From an uncultured Bacteroidales bacterium (lineage in GTDB: Bacteria > Bacteroidota > Bacteroidia > Bacteroidales > UBA4417), in the NCBI GenBank assembly GCA_903879715.1, contig CAIRMR010000075.1:1-33385 (forward strand): DNA of 33,385 nt. The letters are read 5' to 3'. Of the stretch, positions 24,557 through 32,612 are shown piece after piece (within the stretch, counting starts at the first letter, position 1; every line of letters starts with the position of its first letter). The notes beneath the pieces were generated by a model. It was not told the DNA's origin, did no database searches, and saw only the letters and a program-made list of their open reading frames with translations. Made by a program: the position numbers and the translations under genes.

Positions 24557-25752
24557 ATGCTTAATATCAAAAAGCCTACCCTGCTCCTTAACGAAGATAT
24601 CTGCCGAAGCAATATACAAGCAATGGCAATAAAAGCCAGGGAGCATAAAGTGATTTTCAGGCCTCATTTTAAAACTCATCAGTCGGCGACAATTGGCGAA
24701 TGGTTCCGGGAGGAAGGCGTAACGGCTATTACCGTTTCATGTGTTATTATTTATTTTTTACGGGTCACATGGAACTCCATGACAAAATAATATCATACGC
24801 CTGTGAGTCAAAATTCGCTGATTTTGTCATGTTCGTTTCATCTGTAAGTATGGCCCAGTATTTTGCTAACCATGGATGGAATGATATAACAATTGCTTTC
24901 CCTGTTAACATTCTGGAAATTGATGAAATAAATCAGCTTGCATCAAATATAAATCTGCATTTGCTTATAGAATCAGAAGAAACAGCACGTTTCCTTAAAG
25001 AAAGACTTACTTCAAAATGTGGATTCTTTATAAAAATCGATACGGGTTATCACCGCGCCGGAATTGCGGCTTCAAATGTTTCATTGATTAATAAGGTATT
25101 ACAGGCAGTGCAACCGGGAAATTTTTATTTTGAAGGATTCCTGACACATAGCGGAAACTCCTATCATGCAAAGGACAGTGAAGAACTCACACGAATTCAA
25201 CAAACTACCACTGAAAATCTACTGAGATTGAAGAAGCATTTTCAACTTCAATATCCCGAAATCATTGTGTCGGTAGGAGATACACCTACATGCAGCCAAC
25301 TTCCGGTTTCACCAGGAATTGATGAAATTCGTCCTGGTAATTTTGTGTTTTATGATGTGATGCAATTCGCTCTTGGATCATGCAATCTGGAAGACATTGC
25401 TGTTGGATTGGCTTGCCCGGTAGTAGCAGTACATCCAAACAGGCAGGAGGCCATAATTTATGGAGGAGCTATTCATTTTTCCAAAGAACACACCATGCTC
25501 CTGCCCGACCCTGAACCTATTTATGGGCTTGCTGTCGGGTGGAATGGAGAAAAATGGGATACAGTTAATTTGACAGGAAAGATCAGGTCATTATCGCAGG
25601 AGCATGGTATACTATCATTAACTCAATCAGGTTGTAACCTGAAGCCTGGAGACCTGGTGGCAGTATTGCCGGTGCATTCTTGCCTGACGGCAAACCTGAT
25701 GAGGAAGTATTTGACTTTGGATGGAGATGAAATTGAAACAATGAATTTATAA
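24557..25752 (+). pseudogene. D-threonine aldolase/D-serine dehydratase-like PLP enzyme, broken by a 101-bp insertion
   Basis: The first frame (24557 to the stop at 24788-24790) encodes the N-terminal part with the PLP lysine K39 in FRPHFKTHQSA and reads up to GVTAITVS. The rest (from 24835, in another frame, to 25752) resumes with SSVSMAQYFANHGWNDITIAFPVN and continues through DTGYHRAGI, GDTPTCS and an end (PVHSCLTANL) with the metal-binding HxC of this fold III family. Removing the 101 bp between the two GTTTCAT copies (24734-24740 and 24835-24841) joins the frames without loss, giving a normal enzyme of about 365 residues. The inserted part has a stop and changes the frame, so the gene should be inactive unless the insert is skipped. 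The in-frame ATG at 24700 lies out of the true upstream frame and is not a natural start. The rest shows no decay, so the event looks recent. Confidence 0.85.
24734..24841. mobile_element. 101-bp hairpin-forming insertion with 7-bp direct repeats, copy B
   Basis: GTTTCAT occurs at both ends (24734-24740 and 24835-24841), as expected for a target duplication. The inside holds an 11-bp perfect inverted repeat, CATGACAAAAT (24778-24788) with ATTTTGTCATG (24821-24831), and a second small stem CATGGA/TCCATG (24768-24781). The core matches copy A at 14783-14805 at 22 of 23 bases. There is no coding capacity, so any movement would need an enzyme encoded elsewhere. Confidence 0.7.
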
Positions 25753-25777
25753 ATATTCTGAATAATACATATTACTT

Positions 25778-25942
25778 CCCCGGCCTGAAGGCCGGGGCAA
25801 TGGATATTATAAAATTTGATTTGTACTTAAACAAAATAAACCCCGGCCTGAAGGCCGGGGCAATAGATATATCTGAAGGGCGAGGCAATGGATATATAGA
25901 ATTTAATCTTTGTAACAAAATATTCCCGACCTAAGGCCGGGG
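25778..25942 (+). repeat. Array of palindromic CCCCGGCC repeats between convergent genes
   Basis: Two perfect hairpins CCCCGGCCTGAAGGCCGGGG (25778-25797, 25841-25860) are followed by two worn copies (about 25874-25885 and 25925-25942). Each is followed by CAATGGATAT or a near match, then an AT-rich spacer of similar composition. Start distances are about 63, 25 and 57 bp. The hairpins could also act as terminators for the flanking convergent genes. Confidence 0.8.
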
Positions 25943-25984
25943 CAATGGATGTGCAGAAATTCAACTTTTCCTTAAAAATCCAAA

Positions 25985-28900
25985 TTACCTTTTTGGAGTT
26001 TTCTTTTCCTTTTGCTTACTCTTAGATTCCGGCCGCATCAGCACACCAGAATTGGTGCGCCCGTTAATGACCATGGTTAAAGGATCATCAAAGTGTACGT
26101 GGCGGATCAGGTCATCCTCGTATTCGGCTGGCAGGCTATCCAGGTAACCAACATCAAAAAAGCCATCCTTAATATATGGATGAATGGTAAAATAACCCAC
26201 TCGGAACGATGTCAGGTTCTGGAAGAAATGGGTTCCCTGGCTTGGATCAATGCGGTAGTTTTCGAGTCCCGATTCTACAATAAGCCTTGCACCTGCTATC
26301 TGTGGCCATTTAACCGGAATACCGAGCCATGGATCGCTCGAACCCCAACGACCTGGGCCAACAAGAACGTATTGTTTGTGAGCTTCAAGAAACTTATCGT
26401 TAAGCGCGGCAATTTGCTGAACAATTTCATGGTTACGGGAAGGATCAAAAGTGGCAGTTTTCACGTAAACTATATCATGTAAATCATTTACAGTTCCATT
26501 CCCCAGTGCGGCATGGGAATAAAGGATAGTTTCTTCGTATTTTATCTTTTCGATTTTAACATCCACTCTTTCCTTATTTTCCACAATAGGTCTTATCTGT
26601 AGAAGGTTGAAAATAGCAGGTTGTCCTTTTACCCTATTCAGTTCAACTGCAAATTCAATTTCTATTGGTTTGCCAATCTCTCTTTCGCCCATTTCGAGGC
26701 AAATGGAAAGTATCTCAGAAAGCGGGAACTTATTATGATTTAAAATATTGCCAAAGGTTACAATCCTCTTACCATCGGACAATATACCTTCCCGAATCAC
26801 ATGGTTCTCAAAATCGAAGGTCGAAACCATATCCCTGAAGGAAGAATCTTCGGCAGCAATATCGATTTTAACCTTTTTCATATTCACGCTGTCATCAACG
26901 GAAGGTCTGAAATTGTAAGGATCCATGTCCAGGGCATAGAAGAATTTCTGTGTTTCGCGCAAAGCCATTTCCGGCGACGAAAGTTGCATGATCTTTTTAG
27001 GATATTTAGGCGAAAAGCGAATAGAAACACCTCCATCCACAATATATTTTCCAAGACCCATCGCAATGCTCGCAATTCCATCTTTTGGTTTTTCAGGCGC
27101 AATCGGATAGAAATTAATGGAACGGGCAACCCCGGCAAACGAAGGATAAAACCGGTCTTCGTATTGCGTTCCGGCTACATGCTGTAGCACTACCGCCATT
27201 TTCTCCTGGTCGATAACATTACTTGTAGCAGCCATATAAGTTTTACTTCCGTGATAGAATACAGAAGCGTAAACACTTTTAATAGCATTGCTGACCAATT
27301 CGAGAGTGAATCGATCATCACTCACCATCACTGGTACCATGTATGTTGAGTAAACGCCTGCAAATGGCTGATAATGCGAATCCTCAAGCAAGCTTGAAGA
27401 CCGCACGGCGATAGGTTTTTTTCCCAGGTGAATAAACTTTAATAGATCATCGTGAAGGCGCAGTGGAAGACGGGCATTAACAAAATTGATAAGGATTTCA
27501 GAATCGCTTAGATCAGAAAGTCCGACTTTATACAGGTCGTTATCTTCCATGAACTCATCAAAAATATCTGTGCACAAAACAACTGTCTGGGGAATATTGA
27601 TATTTACATCTGCAAACCTGTCGAACAAACGGTTCCGTTTTACGATGGCATCAAGGAAAGCCAGTCCACGCGCTTTCCCGCCAATAGAGCCCTCCCCTAT
27701 TCGGGTAAAACTTATATACTCGTCAAAAGTTTCACGATCAAATTGTGCAATAATACCCCTGGCTTTGTTAAGCCTGTAACCTGCAATAGATTCGAAAAGA
27801 AACCTGCGGATATCATCCAGGTCAGTAAAATCGCCCGGCCTCACGTCTCTGAAAAATTCAGCCAGCGGGAAAAGTGCCCTGGCAAACAGCCAGCGGGATA
27901 AATGATTCCTGAAAATATGGTATTCGAGAGAAGCGTCAGGAACCTGGAAAATCCTTTTCTGCAGTGCCTTAAGGTCGGGAGCACGCATCAGTTCCTTATG
28001 TGTATCGGGATCATAAAACACAAAATCACCAAAAGCGAAATACTCCATCATATAGTCACGAAGCTCAATGGCCATAGTTTTGGAGTTTTTGTCAATAAAG
28101 CCAACTCCAAGGTTATGAGCCACATTTTGGTATTTCAGGTCCGACGATTGTAAAACGAAAGGCAGGAAATCTGTTTTTGAACGCACGTGATTCAGCAGCC
28201 TGAAACCTGCTTCGGGATCTTCATGCCCGGCACGCTTGTATTTTATATCCGAAATAATGCCTAACAGGTTTTTTTCATATTTATCGAATAAGCGCACGGC
28301 TTCATCGTATGTAGTAGCCATTATTAGTTTTGGCCTGCCACGCTTACGCATCATCCGCTGGTGTTCATTAAGGCCTTCGGTCATAAATGAATTTGTCTGC
28401 TGAAAAATAATCTTATAAATATTGGGCAGATAACTCGAATAGAACCGTATTGAATCCTCAACCAGTAGAATAACCTGCACTCCAACTTCGAGCGCGTCGT
28501 ACTCCACATTCATTTTATCTTCAAGTAACTTGATAATCGCTACAAGCAGATCAGGATTCCCGAGCCAGCTGAACACATAGTCGATAATACTCAGATCTTC
28601 GTTTGAAAGCCTGAGAGTGACTTCTCGTGAGAAAGGCGTCAGAACTACCATCGGAATGGTTGGGTAATTGTGTTTTACATGCTTGGCCAGGTCGAAAGAA
28701 TCAATATCTTCGAGTGTAAGCATGCAAATCACTAGGTCTATTTTATCTGATTCAAGCACATCCAATGCCAGTTCCTCCGAGGGCACCTGTATAAACTCAG
28801 GAGGATTGCTCAGGTTGAGTGAAGTATATTCATTGAATATATGCTCATCAATGCGGCCATCACTTTCAAGAATAAATGCATCGTAATTGCTCGCAATAAG

Positions 28901-28996
28901 CAGCACTTTATGTATCCGCTTACGCATCAGCTTGATAAAAGGCGTATCGTCGAAGTAATACTTACGCGAAACCTGCGATATCAGGGAATCAGTCAT
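25985..28996 (-). CDS. Receiver-like and PEP/pyruvate-binding domain protein (PEP-synthase-related)
   Basis: A protein of 1003 residues. Residues about 30-150 and 170-330 look like two response-regulator-type domains (VLLIASNYDAFILES ... DLVICMLTLEDIDSFDL; VILLVEDSIRFYSS ... LLGIISDIKYKRAG ... FLPFVLQSSD). From about 430 a PEP-synthase/PPDK ATP-grasp domain follows (GEGSIGGKARGLAFL, then IAVRSSSLLEDSHYQPFAGVYSTY near 527-550), and the end holds VLVGPGRWGSSDPWLGIPVKW near 875. The phosphohistidine swivel domain and the PEP-binding barrel of true PEP synthase are not seen, so it should not make PEP alone. It may be a sensor or a phosphotransfer regulator. Such proteins are widespread in Bacteroidota with no settled function. 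It is transcribed alone from a strong promoter. Confidence 0.85.
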   Translation of the reverse strand: MTDSLISQVSRKYYFDDTPFIKLMRKRIHKVLLIASNYDAFILESDGRIDEHIFNEYTSLNLSNPPEFIQVPSEELALDVLESDKIDLVICMLTLEDIDSFDLAKHVKHNYPTIPMVVLTPFSREVTLRLSNEDLSIIDYVFSWLGNPDLLVAIIKLLEDKMNVEYDALEVGVQVILLVEDSIRFYSSYLPNIYKIIFQQTNSFMTEGLNEHQRMMRKRGRPKLIMATTYDEAVRLFDKYEKNLLGIISDIKYKRAGHEDPEAGFRLLNHVRSKTDFLPFVLQSSDLKYQNVAHNLGVGFIDKNSKTMAIELRDYMMEYFAFGDFVFYDPDTHKELMRAPDLKALQKRIFQVPDASLEYHIFRNHLSRWLFARALFPLAEFFRDVRPGDFTDLDDIRRFLFESIAGYRLNKARGIIAQFDRETFDEYISFTRIGEGSIGGKARGLAFLDAIVKRNRLFDRFADVNINIPQTVVLCTDIFDEFMEDNDLYKVGLSDLSDSEILINFVNARLPLRLHDDLLKFIHLGKKPIAVRSSSLLEDSHYQPFAGVYSTYMVPVMVSDDRFTLELVSNAIKSVYASVFYHGSKTYMAATSNVIDQEKMAVVLQHVAGTQYEDRFYPSFAGVARSINFYPIAPEKPKDGIASIAMGLGKYIVDGGVSIRFSPKYPKKIMQLSSPEMALRETQKFFYALDMDPYNFRPSVDDSVNMKKVKIDIAAEDSSFRDMVSTFDFENHVIREGILSDGKRIVTFGNILNHNKFPLSEILSICLEMGEREIGKPIEIEFAVELNRVKGQPAIFNLLQIRPIVENKERVDVKIEKIKYEETILYSHAALGNGTVNDLHDIVYVKTATFDPSRNHEIVQQIAALNDKFLEAHKQYVLVGPGRWGSSDPWLGIPVKWPQIAGARLIVESGLENYRIDPSQGTHFFQNLTSFRVGYFTIHPYIKDGFFDVGYLDSLPAEYEDDLIRHVHFDDPLTMVINGRTNSGVLMRPESKSKQKEKKTPKR

Positions 28997-29015
28997 GGAT
29001 CAGTCTTAGTGAGAA

Positions 29016-29046
29016 CAAAAATAGGCATTAATCGTTTGTCAGGCAA
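29016..29046 (-). promoter_or_regulatory. Promoter of the PEP-binding protein gene
   Basis: On the minus strand TTG (29044-29046), a 20-bp spacer and TATTTTTG (29016-29023) match the consensus exactly. Transcription would start some 10-15 bp before the ATG at 28996. Confidence 0.83.
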
Positions 29047-29061
29047 ATGTTAAGGAAGGAG

Positions 29062-29196
29062 TTGGGGATTGGGCATTGGGGCTCATGAGTTCAAAGGTTC
29101 CTGCTTCGTTCCTCGCAGTGACAGGTTCAAGGATTCAAGGGTTCATGGGTTCATGGGTTCAAGAGTTCATGGGTTGAAGAGTTCAAGAGTTCACAG
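29062..29196 (+). repeat. Heptamer and octamer tandem repeats
   Basis: 29062-29096 has 7-bp units (TTGGGGA, TTGGGCA, TTGGGGC, TCATGAG, TTCAAAG). 29125-29196 has nine 8-bp units of the GTTCATGG/GTTCAAGA type. Between them lies a copy of the dispersed GCTTCGTTCCTCGCAGTGAC sequence. The stretch 29209-29245 continues with TTTGG-rich heptads and a small GC palindrome (CCCGCTGCAGGCGGG). Confidence 0.8.
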
Positions 29197-29269
29197 GTTT
29201 TAGAACCTGAGATTTGGATTTTGGGACTTGCCTGCCCGCTGCAGGCGGGGATTCTGAAAGATGAAACTC

Positions 29270-29301
29270 TTCCTTCCTCTTCTGAAAAAATAATACCTTT
29301 G
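29270..29301 (+). promoter_or_regulatory. Predicted promoter of the MalY/PatB-type gene
   Basis: TACCTTTG (29294-29301) matches the -7 box exactly; TTC (29270-29272) at 21 bp upstream is two of three bases of the -33 box. The start codon is 26 bp downstream. Confidence 0.6.
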
Positions 29302-29327
29302 CCACTCTTAAACTGATTACCATCAAT

Positions 29328-30497
29328 ATGAACTTTGATTTTGACCAACTGATTGAACGAAAAGGCAGCTCGTGTATAAAATGGGACGGGATGCAGAAAT
29401 TCCTGGGTGCCGGTGAAGCTCTCCCCATGTGGGTTGCGGATATGGATTTTTTAACTCCGGGATATATTACTGATGCCATTATTAAAAAGGCCAAACATGG
29501 TATTTTTGGTTATCCGCTGCGCGAAGAAAGTTATTTTACCTCGCTTATGGACTGGCTACAGCGCCGCCACCAATGGAAAGTTGAACGCGACTGGATTTCC
29601 TTCTGTCCCGGAGTAGTGCCAGCTGTAAATATAGCTGTACTTGCTTATACTGAGCCGGGTGACAAAATTATTGTGCAACCGCCGGTATATTTCCCATTTT
29701 TCACTGCAGTTACCGATCACAAACGCACGCTGGTATACAACCATCTGGTAATGCAAAATGGCCGCCTTTGTATGGATTTTGAAAATCTTGAAACCCTTGC
29801 AAAAGAAGGTGCCAGGATGTTGATTCTTTCTAATCCGCACAACCCGGGTGGTAGCGTATGGACAAAAGATGAACTTACGCAGATGGCCGAAATATGCCTG
29901 AAATACAATGTACTGATCATTTCGGATGAAATTCATTGCGACCTGATTTACAAACCGTTTAAGCATACTCCTGTTGCCGGAATCTCAAAAGAGATCAGTT
30001 TGCAAACCATTACCACTGTAGCTCCAAGCAAAACATTTAACCTTTCAGGATTTTCGACTGCGTCGGTTATTATCGAAAACGACAGTCTTCGCAGGAAATT
30101 CATTGCCACACTTGATCATCTGCATATTGGCGGCGGAAATATTTTCGGGAATATAGCCTCGGAAGAAGCCTATACCCATGGTGACATTTATGTGGATGAA
30201 CTTATGGATTACCTTGCAAGAAATGTGGAAACACTTGAAAAATTTGTAAGTGAAAATCTTCCACAAATTAAAGTCATCCGTCCTGAATCCACTTTCCTTG
30301 TATGGCTCGACTGTACCGAAATGGGGTTGAATGACAAGGACCTGAATGAATTCTTCCTTCATAAAGCAAATGTAGGATTTAACCCGGGCATTATGTTCGG
30401 TCCTGGTGGAGAAGGATTTATGAGAATGAATATCGGATGCCCGGTTTCAACTCTGATACAGGGACTTATGCGGATAAGAGAGGCTTTTACTAATTAA
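29328..30497 (+). CDS. MalY/PatB family PLP-dependent C-S lyase (cystathionine beta-lyase type)
   Basis: A protein of 389 residues, fold type I aminotransferase family. LPMWVADMDFLTP near residue 33 is the MalY/PatB signature, SNPHNPGG near 165 and SDEIHCDLIY near 203 are PLP-contact blocks, and K235 in APSKTFNLSGF is the PLP lysine. MRMNIGCP near the end holds the substrate carboxylate-binding arginine. It probably cleaves C-S bonds of cystathionine or cysteine conjugates in the cytoplasm. It has its own promoter and is followed by a repeat-rich gap before the Dabb gene. Confidence 0.92.
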   Translation: MNFDFDQLIERKGSSCIKWDGMQKFLGAGEALPMWVADMDFLTPGYITDAIIKKAKHGIFGYPLREESYFTSLMDWLQRRHQWKVERDWISFCPGVVPAVNIAVLAYTEPGDKIIVQPPVYFPFFTAVTDHKRTLVYNHLVMQNGRLCMDFENLETLAKEGARMLILSNPHNPGGSVWTKDELTQMAEICLKYNVLIISDEIHCDLIYKPFKHTPVAGISKEISLQTITTVAPSKTFNLSGFSTASVIIENDSLRRKFIATLDHLHIGGGNIFGNIASEEAYTHGDIYVDELMDYLARNVETLEKFVSENLPQIKVIRPESTFLVWLDCTEMGLNDKDLNEFFLHKANVGFNPGIMFGPGGEGFMRMNIGCPVSTLIQGLMRIREAFTN

Positions 30498-30505
30498 TGA
30501 CAAGC

Positions 30506-30548
30506 AGAAAGGCGAAGGGCGAAAAGGTGAAGGGCGAGTTGATAAAGC
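30506..30548 (+). repeat. Degenerate GGCGAA heptad repeat
   Basis: After the MalY-type gene, units such as AAGGCGA, AGGGCGA, AAAGGTGA and AGGGCGA follow each other. They resemble the GCGAG array at 23766-23890. Confidence 0.6.
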
Positions 30549-30636
30549 GAAATGATGACAACGTTTTAACAAATCTGATAGAAACAGAATTAACTATTTA
30601 TAGAAAAACTTTAAATAAGTAAAGTTTGGAACTTGC

Positions 30637-30671
30637 ACCAACTAAATCCTAACCCCCAAAACCTATCCCCT
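30637..30671 (+). repeat. Heptanucleotide run before the Dabb start codon
   Basis: Five 7-bp units (ACCAACT, AAATCCT, AACCCCC, AAAACCT, ATCCCCT) end one base before the ATG at 30673. They have the same A-A-n-n-C-C character as the array before the threonine aldolase gene and the mRNA form of the M16 leader. Confidence 0.6.
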
Positions 30672-30672
30672 C

Positions 30673-30975
30673 ATGATAAGGCATATTGTAATGTTCAAAC
30701 TTAAAGATTTCCCAGGTGAATCTGAGAAGATAACCGCAGCACAGGAAGTAATCAAGCGGCTGAATGAGTTACCTTCAAAAATCGATGTCATACGCAAATA
30801 CGAAGCAGGAATTGATATTCGCAAACTTTCATGGTCGTATGATATTGTTCTGATCATGGATTTCGATACTATGGCTGACCTGGAAATTTATACCGTTCAT
30901 CCTGCACACCAAAAATTTATAGCATTTAATAAGGATTATTCAGTTGAAAAAACTTGCATTGATTACGAAGTGTAA
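30673..30975 (+). CDS. Dabb family (stress-responsive alpha/beta barrel) protein
   Basis: A protein of 100 residues. MIRHIVMFKLKD at the start, the middle YDIVLIMDFDTMADLEIYTVHPAHQKF and VEKTCIDYEV at the end are the classic Dabb pattern (ferredoxin-like dimeric barrel). Biochemical roles vary in this family and none can be read here. Its leader is a short C-rich heptad run without a Shine-Dalgarno site, and its stop codon is the first base region of the long heptad array leading to the next gene. Confidence 0.88.
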   Translation: MIRHIVMFKLKDFPGESEKITAAQEVIKRLNELPSKIDVIRKYEAGIDIRKLSWSYDIVLIMDFDTMADLEIYTVHPAHQKFIAFNKDYSVEKTCIDYEV

Positions 30976-31121
30976 AATCCCAAATTCCAAGACCCAAATC
31001 CCAAGACTCAAATTCCAAGTCACAGGTACCAAATACGAATTCACAAATCAGAATTCACAAATCAGAATTCACAAATCAGAATTCGCAAATCCTAAGACCT
31101 AAATACTAACACCCAATACCT
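30975..31121 (+). repeat. Array of 21 heptanucleotide repeats before the threonine aldolase gene
   Basis: Starting in the stop codon of the Dabb gene, 21 consecutive 7-bp units run to 31121. They mostly begin with AA and carry C at position 6 (AAATCCC, AAATTCC, AAGACCC, AATTCAC and others). In the middle AAATCAG and AATTCAC alternate three times, giving a 14-bp period. Only five bases (TAAAT) separate the array from the ATG at 31127. Confidence 0.9.
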
Positions 31122-31126
31122 TAAAT

Positions 31127-32155
31127 ATGATAGACTTCAGAAGTGATACCGTTACGCGTCCGACTCCGGAAATGTTGAAAGCCATGTTTGCCGCAGAAGT
31201 TGGCGATGATGTTTTAGGTGACGATCCTACCGTAATTGCACTCGAAACCAAAGCCGCCGCTATGTTCGGTATGGAAGCAGCCTTATTCTGTGCTTCAGGA
31301 ACCATGGCAAACCAAATAGCTATCAAAGCGCATACTCAACCGGGTGACGAAGTAATATGTCACAAACTTTCGCATGTGTATTATTACGAAGGAGGCGGAA
31401 TTGCTATGAATTCGGGGGCATCGGTTTGCCTGCTCGAAGGTGACCAGGGAAGGATTACCGCAGCGGATGTTGCAGCCCACATTAACCCTCCTGCCGACCC
31501 TCACCGGCCGCTCACGAAGTTGGTTTCAGTCGAAAATACAATGAATAAAGGTGGCGGTTCTATTTATGATTTTAATGAGTTGAAAGCTATTGGCAAAGTA
31601 TGCCGCGAAAACGGGCTGAAATACCACCTCGATGGTGCCAGGCTTTTCAATGCACTGGTCGAAACAAATGAAACACCAACTGAATACGGTAAGATATTTG
31701 ACAGTATTTCGATTTGTATTTCTAAAGGATTAGGCGCGCCGGTTGGTTCTGTTCTCATCGGAAGTAAAGAATTTATCAACCGCTCCCGGCGAATACGCAA
31801 AGTGTTTGGCGGCGGAATGCGGCAGGCCGGTTACCTGGCTGCTGCCTGTATTTATGCGCTTGACAATAATGTTGAACGTCTTCGCGATGATCATCGTAAA
31901 GCCAAACAACTCGAAAGCCTTCTGCAATCGCTTCCGTATGTTGAAAGTGTGATTCCGGTACAGACTAACCTTGTTTTTTTCAAACTCAAACCTGAAATGC
32001 CAACAGTTCAATTCCTTCGGACATTGCGCGAAAACGATATTCATGCCATGGCATTAGCACCGCAGGAAGTCCGGTTTGTAACCCATCTTGATATTACAGA
32101 TGAGATGATGGTAAAGGTTGAAAAAATCTTAAAGGGTATAGTAACTAACCGCTAG
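31127..32155 (+). CDS. ltaE: Low-specificity L-threonine aldolase
   Basis: A protein of 342 residues, usual for the family. [16 protein letters not shown] opens it, [12 protein letters not shown] and [13 protein letters not shown] follow, LDGARLFNA near 172 is the PLP aspartate block, and K200 in [12 protein letters not shown] is the PLP lysine. It splits L-threonine or L-allo-threonine to glycine and acetaldehyde in the cytoplasm. It probably shares a transcript with the Dabb gene, since no promoter other than the heptad array lies in between. Confidence 0.94.
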   Translation: MIDFRSDTVTRPTPEMLKAMFAAEVGDDVLGDDPTVIALETKAAAMFGMEAALFCASGTMANQIAIKAHTQPGDEVICHKLSHVYYYEGGGIAMNSGASVCLLEGDQGRITAADVAAHINPPADPHRPLTKLVSVENTMNKGGGSIYDFNELKAIGKVCRENGLKYHLDGARLFNALVETNETPTEYGKIFDSISICISKGLGAPVGSVLIGSKEFINRSRRIRKVFGGGMRQAGYLAAACIYALDNNVERLRDDHRKAKQLESLLQSLPYVESVIPVQTNLVFFKLKPEMPTVQFLRTLRENDIHAMALAPQEVRFVTHLDITDEMMVKVEKILKGIVTNR

Positions 32156-32198
32156 TTGTTTATCATTTACTTCAACTAACACATTTCCTGTAATCCAA

Positions 32199-32230
32199 AA
32201 ATAGCACCTTGCCAAAGGCAACGCGCTATT
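32199..32230. terminator. Hairpin between convergent genes (likely terminator)
   Basis: Nested stems AATAGC/GCTATT (32200-32205 with 32225-32230) and TTGCC/GGCAA lie between the end of ltaE and the convergent small membrane protein gene. T richness on either side is modest. Confidence 0.5.
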
Positions 32231-32253
32231 CTTCATTCATTAAAAGCTATCAG

Positions 32254-32592
32254 TTATTCAGCTTTTGGTTCAGTATGGCAGCGGTTTCTCCACTCTGCTC
32301 TCATTTTTTCCCTTTCTTCAGGATTTAAGTGCATATGGTGGCCTTTCCAGTCGTGGCCTGAATGACCACGTCCGTGCCCAAACCCTCCGAAGAGAATTTT
32401 TGATAACACCAATATTCCGAGGGCTTGCCAGAAAGTTATAGTGGCGATTCCAAATATAGATGGTAAAATACTGTTCCGCAGTAACATAACCACGCTCCCA
32501 AAAACAAACACACCGGCTGCTATGGCAATTGGAATGAATATGGCTCTTTTAATCCAGAATTTTTTACCTCTGTTTTCACTGCAACACATCAT
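32254..32592 (-). CDS. Small membrane protein with a His-rich tail
   Basis: A protein of 112 residues. Two hydrophobic segments are visible (about 16-39, IFIPIAIAAGVFVFGSVVML, and 44-68, ILPSIFGIATITFWQALGIL). A Gly/His-rich linker follows (GGFGHGRGHSGHDWKGHHMH, about 70-89), then a charged helix (NPEEREKMRAEWRNRC). The N terminus has two adjacent cysteines (MMCCSEN). It starts 20 bp after the ECF sigma gene, so it is probably co-expressed with it and could be a membrane partner or stress protein. A metal-binding role for the His-rich part is only a guess. Confidence 0.72.
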   Translation of the reverse strand: MMCCSENRGKKFWIKRAIFIPIAIAAGVFVFGSVVMLLRNSILPSIFGIATITFWQALGILVLSKILFGGFGHGRGHSGHDWKGHHMHLNPEEREKMRAEWRNRCHTEPKAE

Positions 32593-32612
32593 GATTTCTA
32601 CGTTTTAAATTG

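Noticed and set aside
24700-25752. A separate complete gene starting at the ATG at 24700
   Set aside because: Residues before SVSMAQ are the out-of-frame reading of the upstream half and of the insert; family similarity begins only at the second GTTTCAT.
25778-25942. CRISPR array
   Set aside because: Units are strong palindromes with similar AT-rich spacers and irregular distances; no cas genes are nearby.
26801-27187. 128-codon plus-strand frame opposite the PEP-binding protein
   Set aside because: It lies fully inside a well-supported gene and has no domain features.
30975-31121. CRISPR or coding repeat
   Set aside because: The period is 7 bp with no spacers, and the region lies between a stop and a start codon with stops in its frames.
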